NCBI GenBank assembly: GCA_946405135.1
Contig: CAMJGD010000001.1
Span: 372,001-436,000, forward strand
DNA length: 64,000 nucleotides
Origin: an uncultured Clostridiaceae bacterium
Lineage (GTDB): Bacteria; Bacillota; Clostridia; Clostridiales; Clostridiaceae
Direction of reading: 5' to 3'
Both the position numbers and the translations under genes were made by a program. Positions 44,275-52,802 of this stretch are shown here, piece by piece (the first letter of the stretch is position 1; the number at the start of each line of letters is the position of its first letter). The notes below the pieces were generated by a model. That model did not search any database. It was not told the DNA's origin and saw only the letters and a program-made list of their open reading frames with translations.

Positions 44275-45605
44275 TATTGCACCTCATTCTTGAAAAAACT
44301 TTTAAATTTTTCAATTATATACTCGATTGCTGCATCACTAATTCCTGGCCATACGCCAATCCAAAAAGTATCTTCCATAACTTTGTTTGTATTTTTTAAA
44401 TCTCCTATAACTCTATACTTAAAATTATTCTCTGTAAAAAATGGCTGTTTAATTATATTCCCTGTAAATAGTAATCTTGTACCTATATGATTTTTCTCCA
44501 AATATTTTACTAAATCATTTCTGCTAATACTATTACTATCTTTTAAAGTTATGATAAATCCAAACCAGCTTGGATCGCTGTTAGCTGTTGCTGAAGGTAA
44601 AATTATATAATCCTCTAAGACTTTTAGCCCTTCATATAACTTTCTAAAGTTTTCTTTTCTCTTTTCTATAAACATTGGTAACTTTTTTAATTGAGATACT
44701 CCAACCGCTGCCTGCATATCTGTAACTTTTAAGTTATATCCTAAATGAGAATATACATATTTATGATCATAGCCAAAAGGTAAATCTCCATGCTTTTGAG
44801 AAAATCTTTTATTACATATGTTATCTCTTCCTGGCGGGCAGCAACAATCTCTTCCCCAATCTCTTATAGAACATATTATACTGTGAAGTTTAGGGTCATT
44901 AGTAACTACTGCTCCGCCTTCTCCCATAGTTATGTGGTGGGCTGGATAGAAACTAAAGGTAGCTATATGTCCAAAAGTACCTATATGCTTTCCATTATAT
45001 GTTGAGCCTAATGCATCACAACTATCTTCTATAAGCCACAAATTATATTTTTTAACAATCTCCATGATTTTATCTAAATTAAATGGATTTCCAAGAGTAT
45101 GTGCTATCATTATTGCTCTAGTTTTTTTTGTAATAGCTTTTTCTAGCTCATCTATATTAATATTATATGTACCTAAATCTATATCTACAAATACAGGAAT
45201 CAATCCATTCTGTATTATAGGCGCTACTGTAGTTGGAAATCCTGCTGCTACAGTTATTACTTCATCTCCTTGTTTTAATCTCTTCTCTCCTAATTTATGT
45301 GAAGTTAAAGCTGTCATGGCTATAAGATTAGCAGAAGAACCCGAATTAACTAAAGAGCAGTATTTTGCTCCAAAAAATTTTGGGAATTCTTTTTCAAATT
45401 CTTCTCCATATCTACCAGATGTTAACCACATATCTAAAGAAGCATCTATTAAATTGCATAAATCTTCTTCATCTACAACTTTTCCAGATGCAGGGATATA
45501 TGTTGTTCCTTCAATAAATTTTTTACTTGATTCCTTTAAGGTAAAATATTTTTTTACTTCATTAAGTATACTTTCCCTACTCTTTTTTTCATCTAATTCT
45601 TCCAT
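44274..45605 (-). CDS. rfbH: CDP-4-keto-6-deoxyglucose 3-dehydratase (E1), PLP and [2Fe-2S] dependent
   Basis: About 443 residues of the DegT aminotransferase fold, but with the PLP lysine replaced by histidine: SFYPAHHITMGEGGAV, His about 223. This marks the C3-deoxygenating dehydratases (RfbH, AscC, DdhC). The E1 iron-sulfur motif C-X57-C-X1-C-X7-C is present exactly at about Cys196, 254, 256 and 264. The enzyme starts C3 deoxygenation of CDP-4-keto-6-deoxyglucose and in known systems needs electrons from a reductase (E3), which is not seen in this window. ATG at 45605 is chosen because of AAGGAG six bases upstream; the ATG at 45635 lacks one. Confidence 0.9.
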   Translation of the reverse strand: MEELDEKKSRESILNEVKKYFTLKESSKKFIEGTTYIPASGKVVDEEDLCNLIDASLDMWLTSGRYGEEFEKEFPKFFGAKYCSLVNSGSSANLIAMTALTSHKLGEKRLKQGDEVITVAAGFPTTVAPIIQNGLIPVFVDIDLGTYNINIDELEKAITKKTRAIMIAHTLGNPFNLDKIMEIVKKYNLWLIEDSCDALGSTYNGKHIGTFGHIATFSFYPAHHITMGEGGAVVTNDPKLHSIICSIRDWGRDCCCPPGRDNICNKRFSQKHGDLPFGYDHKYVYSHLGYNLKVTDMQAAVGVSQLKKLPMFIEKRKENFRKLYEGLKVLEDYIILPSATANSDPSWFGFIITLKDSNSISRNDLVKYLEKNHIGTRLLFTGNIIKQPFFTENNFKYRVIGDLKNTNKVMEDTFWIGVWPGISDAAIEYIIEKFKSFFKNEVQ

Positions 45606-45649
45606 TATATACTCCTTTCTTTGCATAACTTTCATTTTTAAATTTCACC

Positions 45650-46564
45650 TTATAGATTTCTGTTACTTTTCCACCAATCAATAGTTTTCTCAAGGCCTTC
45701 ATCTAAACTATAGTGTTGAATCCACCTAGTCTCATTTTTTAATCTATTATTATTAGAAACTATCATTATAGGCTCATTGGATACCGCTTTTATAGCTCCT
45801 AAATTTATTAATTCTTTTCTATTTAACTTTTCCCCTATTTTTAATAATATGTCTTTTAGTTTTAACGGTTGTCCTGAACCAATATTCACTACTCCTTCTA
45901 TATTGCTATCCAAAATTTCTACGAATGCATTTGCTACATCATCTGCATACATAAAATCTCTTATTTGATCTCCTTCAGAACAATTGGCTACTTTTCCATC
46001 AAGTAAACTATTTATTACATAAGGAATTATTCTGTTTTTGTTTTCTCTTTCTCCATAAAGATAAAAAATTCTTCCTGAAGCAAAGGATATATTGTTTTTG
46101 TAGCAATATTCATAAGCTATGTTTTCAAAACTTTTCTTACATATTCCATATAAAGAATTAGGTTTTGATGGAGTTAAATTTTCACTCATAAAACCGTAAT
46201 TTAAATCATACTGAAAACAAGTTCCTGCAAATATAAATCTTTTCCCACCATATTCCTTAAACTTTTTTAATAGTTCAATACTAGATTGTATCCAAACTAA
46301 ATTTTCTTGTGAATCATTGTACTTTCCAGGAATAACGTACCATGCAAAATGTAAAATATAGATTGGTTGCACTAATGCCATTATTTTTTCTATACTATGA
46401 TTATTTAATAGGTCTACTTTATGCCATATTATATTATCATTATTTGAAAAATTTACATCTCTAGTTGTCAAAGCGTGTACTTCATAATTTTTATCTTTTA
46501 AAAACTTCAAAGTTTTATAACCTATAAATCCACTAGCCCCCGTTACTAATACTTTCTTTAACAT
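45650..46564 (-). CDS. NAD(P)-dependent sugar reductase/epimerase (SDR), likely final 4-keto reductase
   Basis: 304 residues. TGASGFIG at the N-terminus, an FAGTCFQYD strand and YGICKKSFE as the YxxxK catalytic pair, then RIFYLYGERENKNRIIP. In overall pattern it resembles the CDP-abequose/paratose/ascarylose synthases and similar 4-keto reductases. With E1 directly downstream and the 3,5-epimerase directly upstream (seven-base overlap), the likely job is reduction of the 4-keto group of a CDP-3,6-dideoxy sugar. Stereochemistry cannot be read from the sequence. Confidence 0.72.
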   Translation of the reverse strand: MLKKVLVTGASGFIGYKTLKFLKDKNYEVHALTTRDVNFSNNDNIIWHKVDLLNNHSIEKIMALVQPIYILHFAWYVIPGKYNDSQENLVWIQSSIELLKKFKEYGGKRFIFAGTCFQYDLNYGFMSENLTPSKPNSLYGICKKSFENIAYEYCYKNNISFASGRIFYLYGERENKNRIIPYVINSLLDGKVANCSEGDQIRDFMYADDVANAFVEILDSNIEGVVNIGSGQPLKLKDILLKIGEKLNRKELINLGAIKAVSNEPIMIVSNNNRLKNETRWIQHYSLDEGLEKTIDWWKSNRNL

Positions 46565-47091
46565 TTAAAATCTTCCCAGCTTTTATCTTGTTTAGAGATA
46601 ATTAAGTTTTCATTTATAGGCCATTGAATATTAAAACTTTGATCATTCCATCTAATCCCTTTATAGTACTTAGGATTATAGAACTCTGATACTTGATAAA
46701 ATACTTCTGTATTATCTTCTAGGGTCACAAATCCATGTGCAAATCCTTCTGGCACATATATCATTTTTCTATTAATGGAATCAAGTTCTATTGATACCCA
46801 CTTCTTATATGTTTTAGAGTCTTGTCTCAAATCAATAATCACATCATATATGGAACCTCTTGTACACCTAATAAGTTTAGCTTCTTCTTGCGGCTTAGAT
46901 TGATAATGCATTCCTCTTAAAGTACCTCTATGCTTATTAAAAGAAATATTACATTGCACTAACCTTGCATCTAATCCATGTTCCTTAAACTCTTTTTGAC
47001 ACCATGAGCGTGCAAAAAAACCTCTTTCATCATTAAAAGGTTCAATTTCAATTATGTATGCTCCTTCTAAAGATAATTTAGTAAATTTCAT
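46558..47091 (-). CDS. Nucleotide-sugar 3,5-epimerase, RfbC/AscE-like
   Basis: 177 residues of the cupin-type dTDP-4-dehydrorhamnose 3,5-epimerase family: GYxxxRG-type ERGFFARSW, GTLRGMHYQ with the catalytic His, VDV-like DVIIDLRQDS, PEGFAHGF and the catalytic Tyr in VFYQVSEFY. No rmlA, rmlB or rmlD genes surround it. Its neighbours are CDP-sugar genes, so it probably acts on a CDP-4-keto sugar, as AscE does at C5 in ascarylose synthesis, rather than on dTDP-rhamnose. Confidence 0.82.
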   Translation of the reverse strand: MKFTKLSLEGAYIIEIEPFNDERGFFARSWCQKEFKEHGLDARLVQCNISFNKHRGTLRGMHYQSKPQEEAKLIRCTRGSIYDVIIDLRQDSKTYKKWVSIELDSINRKMIYVPEGFAHGFVTLEDNTEVFYQVSEFYNPKYYKGIRWNDQSFNIQWPINENLIISKQDKSWEDFKC

Positions 47092-47122
47092 TATCCTACC
47101 TCACCTTTTCTAAAATTAATTC

Positions 47123-48226
47123 TTATTTCTCCCATTCAGGTGAAAATTCATTTCCTACCTGAATAAATGATGATTTATTGTTCCAATTAGCATAAGAAGA
47201 CTGATAGCATGCTTTACATGATGAGCTCATATTTATGTTATTATTAACACTATTTCTAAAATCAGAAAATTCTTTCGAATTCCACATATCATCAAATCTA
47301 TCATAGTCGTTTATATTAAAAAACTTAATAGGAGTTGACATACATGGTCTTACATACCCATCAGATCCTAAAAACAAATCTCTCCAACCTACATAACAAT
47401 TTTTATGAAAATTATTTCTTGCCTCATCTTCACCTTGTATATATGGTAATTTTATTTTTACTCCTAATTCTTTAGACAATTTTATTGCTTCATCAAAAAC
47501 TTTAGTAACTTCATCTTGACAATTATACAAAGTTTCTTCAATCATTCTATCGCTAAATGCAGTTAAGTAGACTACTTTAACTTCCTCAATTCCTATTTCA
47601 TGAGCTAATCTTACCATGTCTGGTATCTCTTTATAATTTGACTTCATGGCTGTAAAAACAAAATTAATATAAGGATAATTAACATTCCTTTTATTTCTCT
47701 CTTCTACAATACTTTTTAGATATTTTATTACCTTGTCAAAATCAGAACCTCTTCTTATAGTATTATTAGTGTTTTTATTGGCTCCATCAAGACTTACAGC
47801 AATTATATCTACTTTATTTTCAAATATACTATCCTTTAATTCTCCCAACCTCATACCATTTGTACAAAAATACTTTCTAACATTATATTTGTTTATTTTT
47901 TCAAGTATTTCTTTAAAATTAGGATGCATAGTTGGTTCTCCCCACCCCATAAGTGTAATCTCTTCTATTTTATCCATTATACCTAAGAATTTATCTATCC
48001 AATTAATATCAAATACCGTAGGTTTAAAATATGCATCATTTCTTCCACACATAACACAATTTAAATTACATGCATTAGTAAGTTCAAATACTAATCTTCT
48101 AGGATAAGATTTAAGAGTTGTTTTATTTTCCTTAATTTCCTTTATGTTTAGTTTACTATTATTTTTTTGGCTTTCACTTAAATTATCTGATTTAAATAAA
48201 TCTATTGTTTTTGCTCTTAAAATCAC
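47123..48226 (-). CDS. Radical SAM protein with SPASM-like C-terminus
   Basis: About 367 residues. The radical SAM CxxxCxxC is CNLNCVMC (about Cys53, 57, 60), followed by MGWGEPTMHP and VSLDGA motifs. The C-terminal part has LGSDGYVRPCMS and CKACYQSSYANW, a cysteine pattern like a shortened SPASM or twitch domain that would hold a second Fe-S cluster. The reaction is unknown. It lies between the cytidylyltransferase and epimerase genes. GTG at 48226 with GGAAGG upstream is preferred; the TTG at 48274 would overlap the previous gene by 47 bases. Confidence 0.8.
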   Translation of the reverse strand: MILRAKTIDLFKSDNLSESQKNNSKLNIKEIKENKTTLKSYPRRLVFELTNACNLNCVMCGRNDAYFKPTVFDINWIDKFLGIMDKIEEITLMGWGEPTMHPNFKEILEKINKYNVRKYFCTNGMRLGELKDSIFENKVDIIAVSLDGANKNTNNTIRRGSDFDKVIKYLKSIVEERNKRNVNYPYINFVFTAMKSNYKEIPDMVRLAHEIGIEEVKVVYLTAFSDRMIEETLYNCQDEVTKVFDEAIKLSKELGVKIKLPYIQGEDEARNNFHKNCYVGWRDLFLGSDGYVRPCMSTPIKFFNINDYDRFDDMWNSKEFSDFRNSVNNNINMSSSCKACYQSSYANWNNKSSFIQVGNEFSPEWEK

Positions 48227-48227
48227 T

Positions 48228-49007
48228 TTACCACACCTTCCATGAAGCTTTATTCGATTGCCACAAATCTTCAAGTCTGTTTTTGTCTCTTAATGTATCC
48301 ATTGGAAGCCAAAAACCCGAATGTTTAAAGGCTACTAACTTATTGTTCTTAGATAACCACTCTAGTGGTTCTCTTTCCCAAAATGTATTGTCCCCTTCTA
48401 TTAAGTTAAATACCTCTGGCTCCAAAACAAAGTAACCTCCATTTATCCAGCTATCTTCACCTTGAGGTTTTTCTTTGAAACTACTAACTTTATTGTATCT
48501 TAACTCTAAAGCACCATATCTGCCTGGTGGATTTACAGCTGTTAATGTAGCCCAAACTCCATTTTCTTTTTTTTGTTTTTCATGAAAATCTATAAGCTCT
48601 TTAATATTAACATCACTTACACCATCACCATATGTAAAACAAAAAGATTCATTTCCTATATATTTTTTTACTCTCTTAAGTCTTCCCCCAGTCATAGTAT
48701 CTTGACCTGTATCTACTAAGGTTACTTTCCAAGGTTCACAGTGATTATCATGTACCTTCATCTGATTATTAGCCATATCAAATGTAACATCTGATTTATG
48801 CAGAAAATAATTTGCAAAATACTCCTTTATCATATATCCTTTATACCCTAAACATATTATAAAATCATTTATACCATAATGAGAATATTCTTTCATTATA
48901 TGCCATAGTATTGGATATCCACCTATTTCAACCATAGGTTTCGGCTTTATTATAGTTTCTTCACTTAACCGTGTACCATATCCACCTGCTAAAATAACCG
49001 CTTTCAC
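48228..49007 (-). CDS. rfbF: Glucose-1-phosphate cytidylyltransferase
   Basis: 259 residues. The opening MKAVILAGGYGTRLSEETII and PKPMVEIGGYPILWHIMKEY are diagnostic for RfbF/AscA; VTLVDTGQDTMTGGRLKRV and FTYGDGVSDV follow. It makes CDP-glucose from CTP and glucose-1-phosphate, the entry to the CDP-3,6-dideoxyhexoses. The next enzyme, CDP-glucose 4,6-dehydratase (RfbG), is not found in this window. GTG start with GGAGGA eight bases upstream. Confidence 0.92.
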   Translation of the reverse strand: MKAVILAGGYGTRLSEETIIKPKPMVEIGGYPILWHIMKEYSHYGINDFIICLGYKGYMIKEYFANYFLHKSDVTFDMANNQMKVHDNHCEPWKVTLVDTGQDTMTGGRLKRVKKYIGNESFCFTYGDGVSDVNIKELIDFHEKQKKENGVWATLTAVNPPGRYGALELRYNKVSSFKEKPQGEDSWINGGYFVLEPEVFNLIEGDNTFWEREPLEWLSKNNKLVAFKHSGFWLPMDTLRDKNRLEDLWQSNKASWKVW

Positions 49008-49039
49008 TTTATAAGTCCTCCATCATTACTTTAATTTAT

Positions 49040-50851
49040 CTATTCTCTTTTATACTCCTTCAATACATCTATAAGCATTTCATTATCTTCTCTATTTCTC
49101 ACTGCAATTCTTATATACTGTTTATTTTCAAATCCTGTTTTCCCTCTTAAATCTTTAATATATAATAAATGTTTTTCTAATAAATCTTTTGCTATTTGAG
49201 TAGAAGTATAGTTGTTTGTAACTTGGCATAAAATATAATTTGCTTGTGACTCATAAGGTTTCAAATAATCAATTTTATTAAGTTCTTTATAAAGCCATTC
49301 TCTTTCTTCTGCTATCCTATTGCAAGCTATTTGATATTCTTTTTGATATAGTGTTATAATTTGTAAAAAGTATTCCCCAAAAGAATTTATATTCCACACT
49401 GGCATTTCTTTTTTTACAGTGTCTATTACATTTTTATTTCCAGTTGCTAAAACACCTAATCTTAAGCCAGGTACACCATAGGACTTGCTGATACTCTTTA
49501 TCACTATCAATTTTTTGTATTTATTTAGTAGCTCACTATTTATTAAAGTATATCTTTTATCTTCTTGTGCAAAATCAATAAAAGACTCATCAACAATAAT
49601 ATATTTATCTTGTTCATTGCAAATATCTATTATCTCTAATAAATCATCCTTTTCTAAAAATGAACCACTTGGATTATCTGGATTAATGATGGCTATGTTA
49701 TGAACTTCTCCTATGGATTTTATAATCTTATCCTTATTAAGTTTATAATCATCTATGGATGTATCAATAGGTACTATATTGCAATCAGGAAAGCATCTAA
49801 CATATTCATTAAATGTTGGTGTAGGTACACCAAGCTTTCCTCTAATAATACTCTTAAGAGAATTTATAAGTTCAGCTGCTCCATTTCCTACTATAATTTG
49901 ATTTTCATCTATATTAAACATTCTGCTGGCATTTATGCTTTGCACATACATACCAGATGGATACTGCGTAAGAAGCTCATAAAAACTATATTTCAGTTTA
50001 TCTATCATATTTTTAGGTGGAAAATATGGATTAACTAGATAACAAAAATCCTTAAGACTTGAAAATCTCCAATATCCTCCATACCTCTTTTGATACAAGG
50101 AAAGCATTTCTTCTCCCCTTGCAAAAATGTTAGTAGCAATATCTAGGTCTTGAGCATCATCTATTTCATACCATTTTTCACTGGTTAATTTAAAAGCTTT
50201 CAATCCTGTTTTTGATAGATTAGCAATTGCTTTTAAAACAAGCTCATAGTACTCATTATTACCGTAAGCCTTTATGTATGCCTCTAAAAATGGAATATAA
50301 CATGTACTAGAAAATTCCTTGCTAAATTTATATATATTTACTGTTTTAAAATATTCATGTGCCTTATCAAAATCGAAATCTTTCTTTTCTACAAATTCTA
50401 AAATATTATCATTTTCATCAACTAAAGTTATAGTTCCATCCATCCAAGGTTCATAAGGAGCTACCGCTGCTGCAGTATCATAAGGCATATCCACTAACTC
50501 TTTAATTAAGTTTTTATCAAAAATTAAATCAGATTCAAGTAGTATAGTATCTTCTTTCATTAGATAATCTTTAGCTAAGTAAAGTGAATATATATTATTT
50601 GTAGTACTATAGTCTTTATTTTCTATAAAAACAATATCCATATCCTTAATATGAGTATTTACAAACTCTTTTAAGTTATCGGCTTTATAACCTACTACTA
50701 ATATTAATTTATTGATTCCTGCGATTTTTAATGAATCTACTGCTCTTTCAAGCAATGTTTCATCACATACCTTTAGCATGCATTTAGTATTATTATTGGT
50801 ATATTTTCCTAATCGTTTTCCCATGCCAGCCGCTAACATTATTCCTTGCAT
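49040..50851 (-). CDS. Bifunctional nucleotidyltransferase-aminotransferase
   Basis: A 603-residue fusion. Residues 1-240 are a LicC-like nucleotidyltransferase (MLAAGMGKRLGKYTNNNTKC, DGTITLVDENDN, WYEIDDAQDL). Residues 245-603 are a class I/II PLP enzyme of the HisC/CobD type, with GNGAAEL (322-328), NPDNPSG (390-396) and the PLP lysine at about 456 in SISKSYGVPGLRLG. Related fusions activate small amino-phosphonates or amino-alcohol phosphates with CTP, and a protein of this layout belongs to the C. difficile type A flagellin glycan locus. The product here is likely a CDP-linked amino compound; which one is open. Confidence 0.8.
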   Translation of the reverse strand: MQGIMLAAGMGKRLGKYTNNNTKCMLKVCDETLLERAVDSLKIAGINKLILVVGYKADNLKEFVNTHIKDMDIVFIENKDYSTTNNIYSLYLAKDYLMKEDTILLESDLIFDKNLIKELVDMPYDTAAAVAPYEPWMDGTITLVDENDNILEFVEKKDFDFDKAHEYFKTVNIYKFSKEFSSTCYIPFLEAYIKAYGNNEYYELVLKAIANLSKTGLKAFKLTSEKWYEIDDAQDLDIATNIFARGEEMLSLYQKRYGGYWRFSSLKDFCYLVNPYFPPKNMIDKLKYSFYELLTQYPSGMYVQSINASRMFNIDENQIIVGNGAAELINSLKSIIRGKLGVPTPTFNEYVRCFPDCNIVPIDTSIDDYKLNKDKIIKSIGEVHNIAIINPDNPSGSFLEKDDLLEIIDICNEQDKYIIVDESFIDFAQEDKRYTLINSELLNKYKKLIVIKSISKSYGVPGLRLGVLATGNKNVIDTVKKEMPVWNINSFGEYFLQIITLYQKEYQIACNRIAEEREWLYKELNKIDYLKPYESQANYILCQVTNNYTSTQIAKDLLEKHLLYIKDLRGKTGFENKQYIRIAVRNREDNEMLIDVLKEYKRE

Positions 50852-50902
50852 TTTACTACCACCTTTAAAATTATATTTTTTTACTTATGCTGAGTAGCAG
50901 CT

Positions 50903-51958
50903 TTAAAGATAAAGCATCTTCCACTCCATAGGTGTACCCTTTTTAATATCATATTTAGCTCTTTTACCTACAATTTCACTTATGTATTTAGTAGGTAATC
51001 CAAAACCTGGTCTTATACTCTTTACGTTTTCTTCTGTAAATAGTTCTCCTTCTTTAATATCTTTTACTACAAATAAAGACCTTGAATGTTCTTTACTCCT
51101 TATCTGTTTTTCCGTAAGTTCATAAGTAACTTTTCCTAAGGCTTTTTCCATATCTCTTATGCCTTGAATCATAGCTTTAAACTCTTGTGGTTCCATAGAA
51201 AAGGCAGCATCTGGTCCGCCCTCACTTCTTTTTAATGTAAAATGTTTTTCTACCACTTTGGCTCCTAATGCCACTGCCCCTAAGGATACGGTATTTCCAA
51301 GAGTATGATCAGAAATTCCAACTATAGTATCAAAAGTTTCTGCCATATTAGGAATGGTATTTAAATTTATGTCTTCTAAAGGAGATGGATAAGCAGAAGT
51401 ACATTTTAATAGTATAATATCCTCATTTCCTACCCTTTTACAAGCAGCTATAGCTTCTTCAATATCACCTAATCTAGCTATACCTGTAGATATTATAACT
51501 GGCTTAGCTTTTGAAGCTACATATTCTATAAAAGGTATATCAGTAATTTCAAAAGAAGCTATCTTATAAGCTGGCACCTTCATATCTTCTAAAAAATCCA
51601 CTGCCGTTTTATCAAAAGGCGAAGAAAAGCATATAAGTCCCTCTTCTTCTGCTATCTTTTTAAGCTTAGGCTGCCACTGCCAAGGAGTATAAGCTTTTTC
51701 ATATAACTTATGTAATGTGGTACCATCCCAGATGGTGCCTTGTTTTATTTGAAAATATTCATTATCACAATCTATGGTTATGGTATCTGGAGTATAGGTT
51801 TGAAGCTTTACTGCATCTGCTCCAGATTTTTTTACTTCTTTTATAAGCTTAACTGCTTTATCATAACTTTGAAGATGATTAGCAGATATTTCAGCTATTA
51901 TAAATGCAGGATTTTCACTTCCCACAGTTCTATTACCAATATTAATTTTCTTATTCAT
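50903..51958 (-). CDS. pseI: Pseudaminic acid synthase-type nonulosonate synthase
   Basis: About 351 residues: a NeuB TIM barrel (PAFIIAEISANHLQSYDKAV, ADAVKLQTYTPDTIT, FSSPFDKTAVDFLE, STGIARLGDIEEAI, GISDHTLGNTVSLGAVALG) and a C-terminal SAF antifreeze-like domain (about 285-351). The motifs fit PseI better than sialic or legionaminic acid synthases. It condenses the PseG product with phosphoenolpyruvate. ATG at 51958 follows GGAGGATAAA; ATG at 51970 includes that site and is rejected. A sigma D promoter and terminator lie just upstream. Confidence 0.87.
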   Translation of the reverse strand: MNKKINIGNRTVGSENPAFIIAEISANHLQSYDKAVKLIKEVKKSGADAVKLQTYTPDTITIDCDNEYFQIKQGTIWDGTTLHKLYEKAYTPWQWQPKLKKIAEEEGLICFSSPFDKTAVDFLEDMKVPAYKIASFEITDIPFIEYVASKAKPVIISTGIARLGDIEEAIAACKRVGNEDIILLKCTSAYPSPLEDINLNTIPNMAETFDTIVGISDHTLGNTVSLGAVALGAKVVEKHFTLKRSEGGPDAAFSMEPQEFKAMIQGIRDMEKALGKVTYELTEKQIRSKEHSRSLFVVKDIKEGELFTEENVKSIRPGFGLPTKYISEIVGKRAKYDIKKGTPMEWKMLYL

Positions 51959-51992
51959 TTTATCCTCCATATTAAGAATAACTATACAATAA

Positions 51993-52019
51993 TTATCGTA
52001 TATATTCTAAAAAAACTTA
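51993..52019 (-). promoter_or_regulatory. Probable sigma D promoter before the pseI-like gene
   Basis: On the minus strand TAAG (52019-52016), 15 bases, then TACGATAA (52000-51993), about 35 bases upstream of the ATG. The -35 element differs from TAAA at one base. It overlaps the terminator at 52008-52033. Confidence 0.6.
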
Positions 52020-52033
52020 GAGATACTCTAAGT
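52008..52033 (-). terminator. Terminator after the pseF-like gene
   Basis: On the minus strand, immediately after the stop at 52035, ACTTAGAG pairs perfectly with CTCTAAGT around a three-base loop (52033-52015), followed by a run of seven T's (52015-52009). The last stem bases also serve as the -35 element of the next promoter. Confidence 0.75.
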
Positions 52034-52034
52034 T

Positions 52035-52787
52035 TTATGTCGATTTTTGTTTTATATTATTATTTATGTTTAATAGTCTAGTATTGTTATCTAAAAATTT
52101 TACTATAGCCTTTGAGGATACATATTCATCTTGAAAATACTTATATATACTTTCAACTAATTGAAAATCCTCCAAGGTATCCACACAAAGTCTATAATCC
52201 TTATTATATAGTAACTCTCCTTTTACATAACCTATTTTAAATTCTTCAGGATGCCTATACATATATAGAGTTACATGTTCTTTATAAGCTTTATATTCTT
52301 CTGAAACATGATTTTCCACCTTATTATAAGCTTTATTTAAAGCTGAATTTGAAAATATTTCTACATCAAATCCTCTTATAAAACTTTCTGGCACATCTAA
52401 CCTTACATAATCAAAATCATTCATTAAAAAATAACTTATAACCTGATCAACTATTATAGGATCTACGCAAGGACAATCTCCTGTAACCCTTATTATTATA
52501 GAATCTTCTTCATTTTTCATATAAAATTCTACGGTATCTTTGTATCTTTTTAAAACATTATTTTCTTCTCCTCTAAAAACTTCATATCCTGCTTCTTTGC
52601 ATAAACTTTCAAGGATATTTTCCTCTTCTTTTTTTGAAGTTGCTAATACTAGTTTATCTATATATTTACTTTTACTTAGTCTGTCTAGGGTATAAAGTAT
52701 CATGGGTTTTCCTAAAATAGGCTTTATAACCTTTCCTGGAAGCCTTTCTGATCCCATTCTAGCTTGAACTATACATATAATTTTCAT
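52035..52787 (-). CDS. CMP-nonulosonate cytidylyltransferase-like protein (SpsF/PseF type)
   Basis: 250 residues. It begins KIICIVQARMGSERLPGKVI, the SpsF signature, with VLATSKKEEEN and IIRVTGDCPCVDPIIVD. The family (cytidylyltransferase fold) includes B. subtilis SpsF and supplies the CMP-activated nonulosonic acid for surface glycans. It ends a four-gene unit (PseB-like, ATP-grasp, HAD, this gene) closed by a terminator. Confidence 0.8.
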   Translation of the reverse strand: MKIICIVQARMGSERLPGKVIKPILGKPMILYTLDRLSKSKYIDKLVLATSKKEEENILESLCKEAGYEVFRGEENNVLKRYKDTVEFYMKNEEDSIIIRVTGDCPCVDPIIVDQVISYFLMNDFDYVRLDVPESFIRGFDVEIFSNSALNKAYNKVENHVSEEYKAYKEHVTLYMYRHPEEFKIGYVKGELLYNKDYRLCVDTLEDFQLVESIYKYFQDEYVSSKAIVKFLDNNTRLLNINNNIKQKST

Positions 52788-52802
52788 AATATTATCTCCA
52801 AA

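Noticed and set aside
44274..45605. Candidate for PseC aminotransferase because of the DegT fold
   Set aside because: The PLP lysine is replaced by histidine and a full iron-sulfur cysteine set is present, so it is an E1-type dehydratase.
45064..45684. 206-codon open frame on the plus strand
   Set aside because: It lies antisense to the E1 dehydratase gene, whose motifs are unmistakable. It has no ribosome site and no recognisable protein features.
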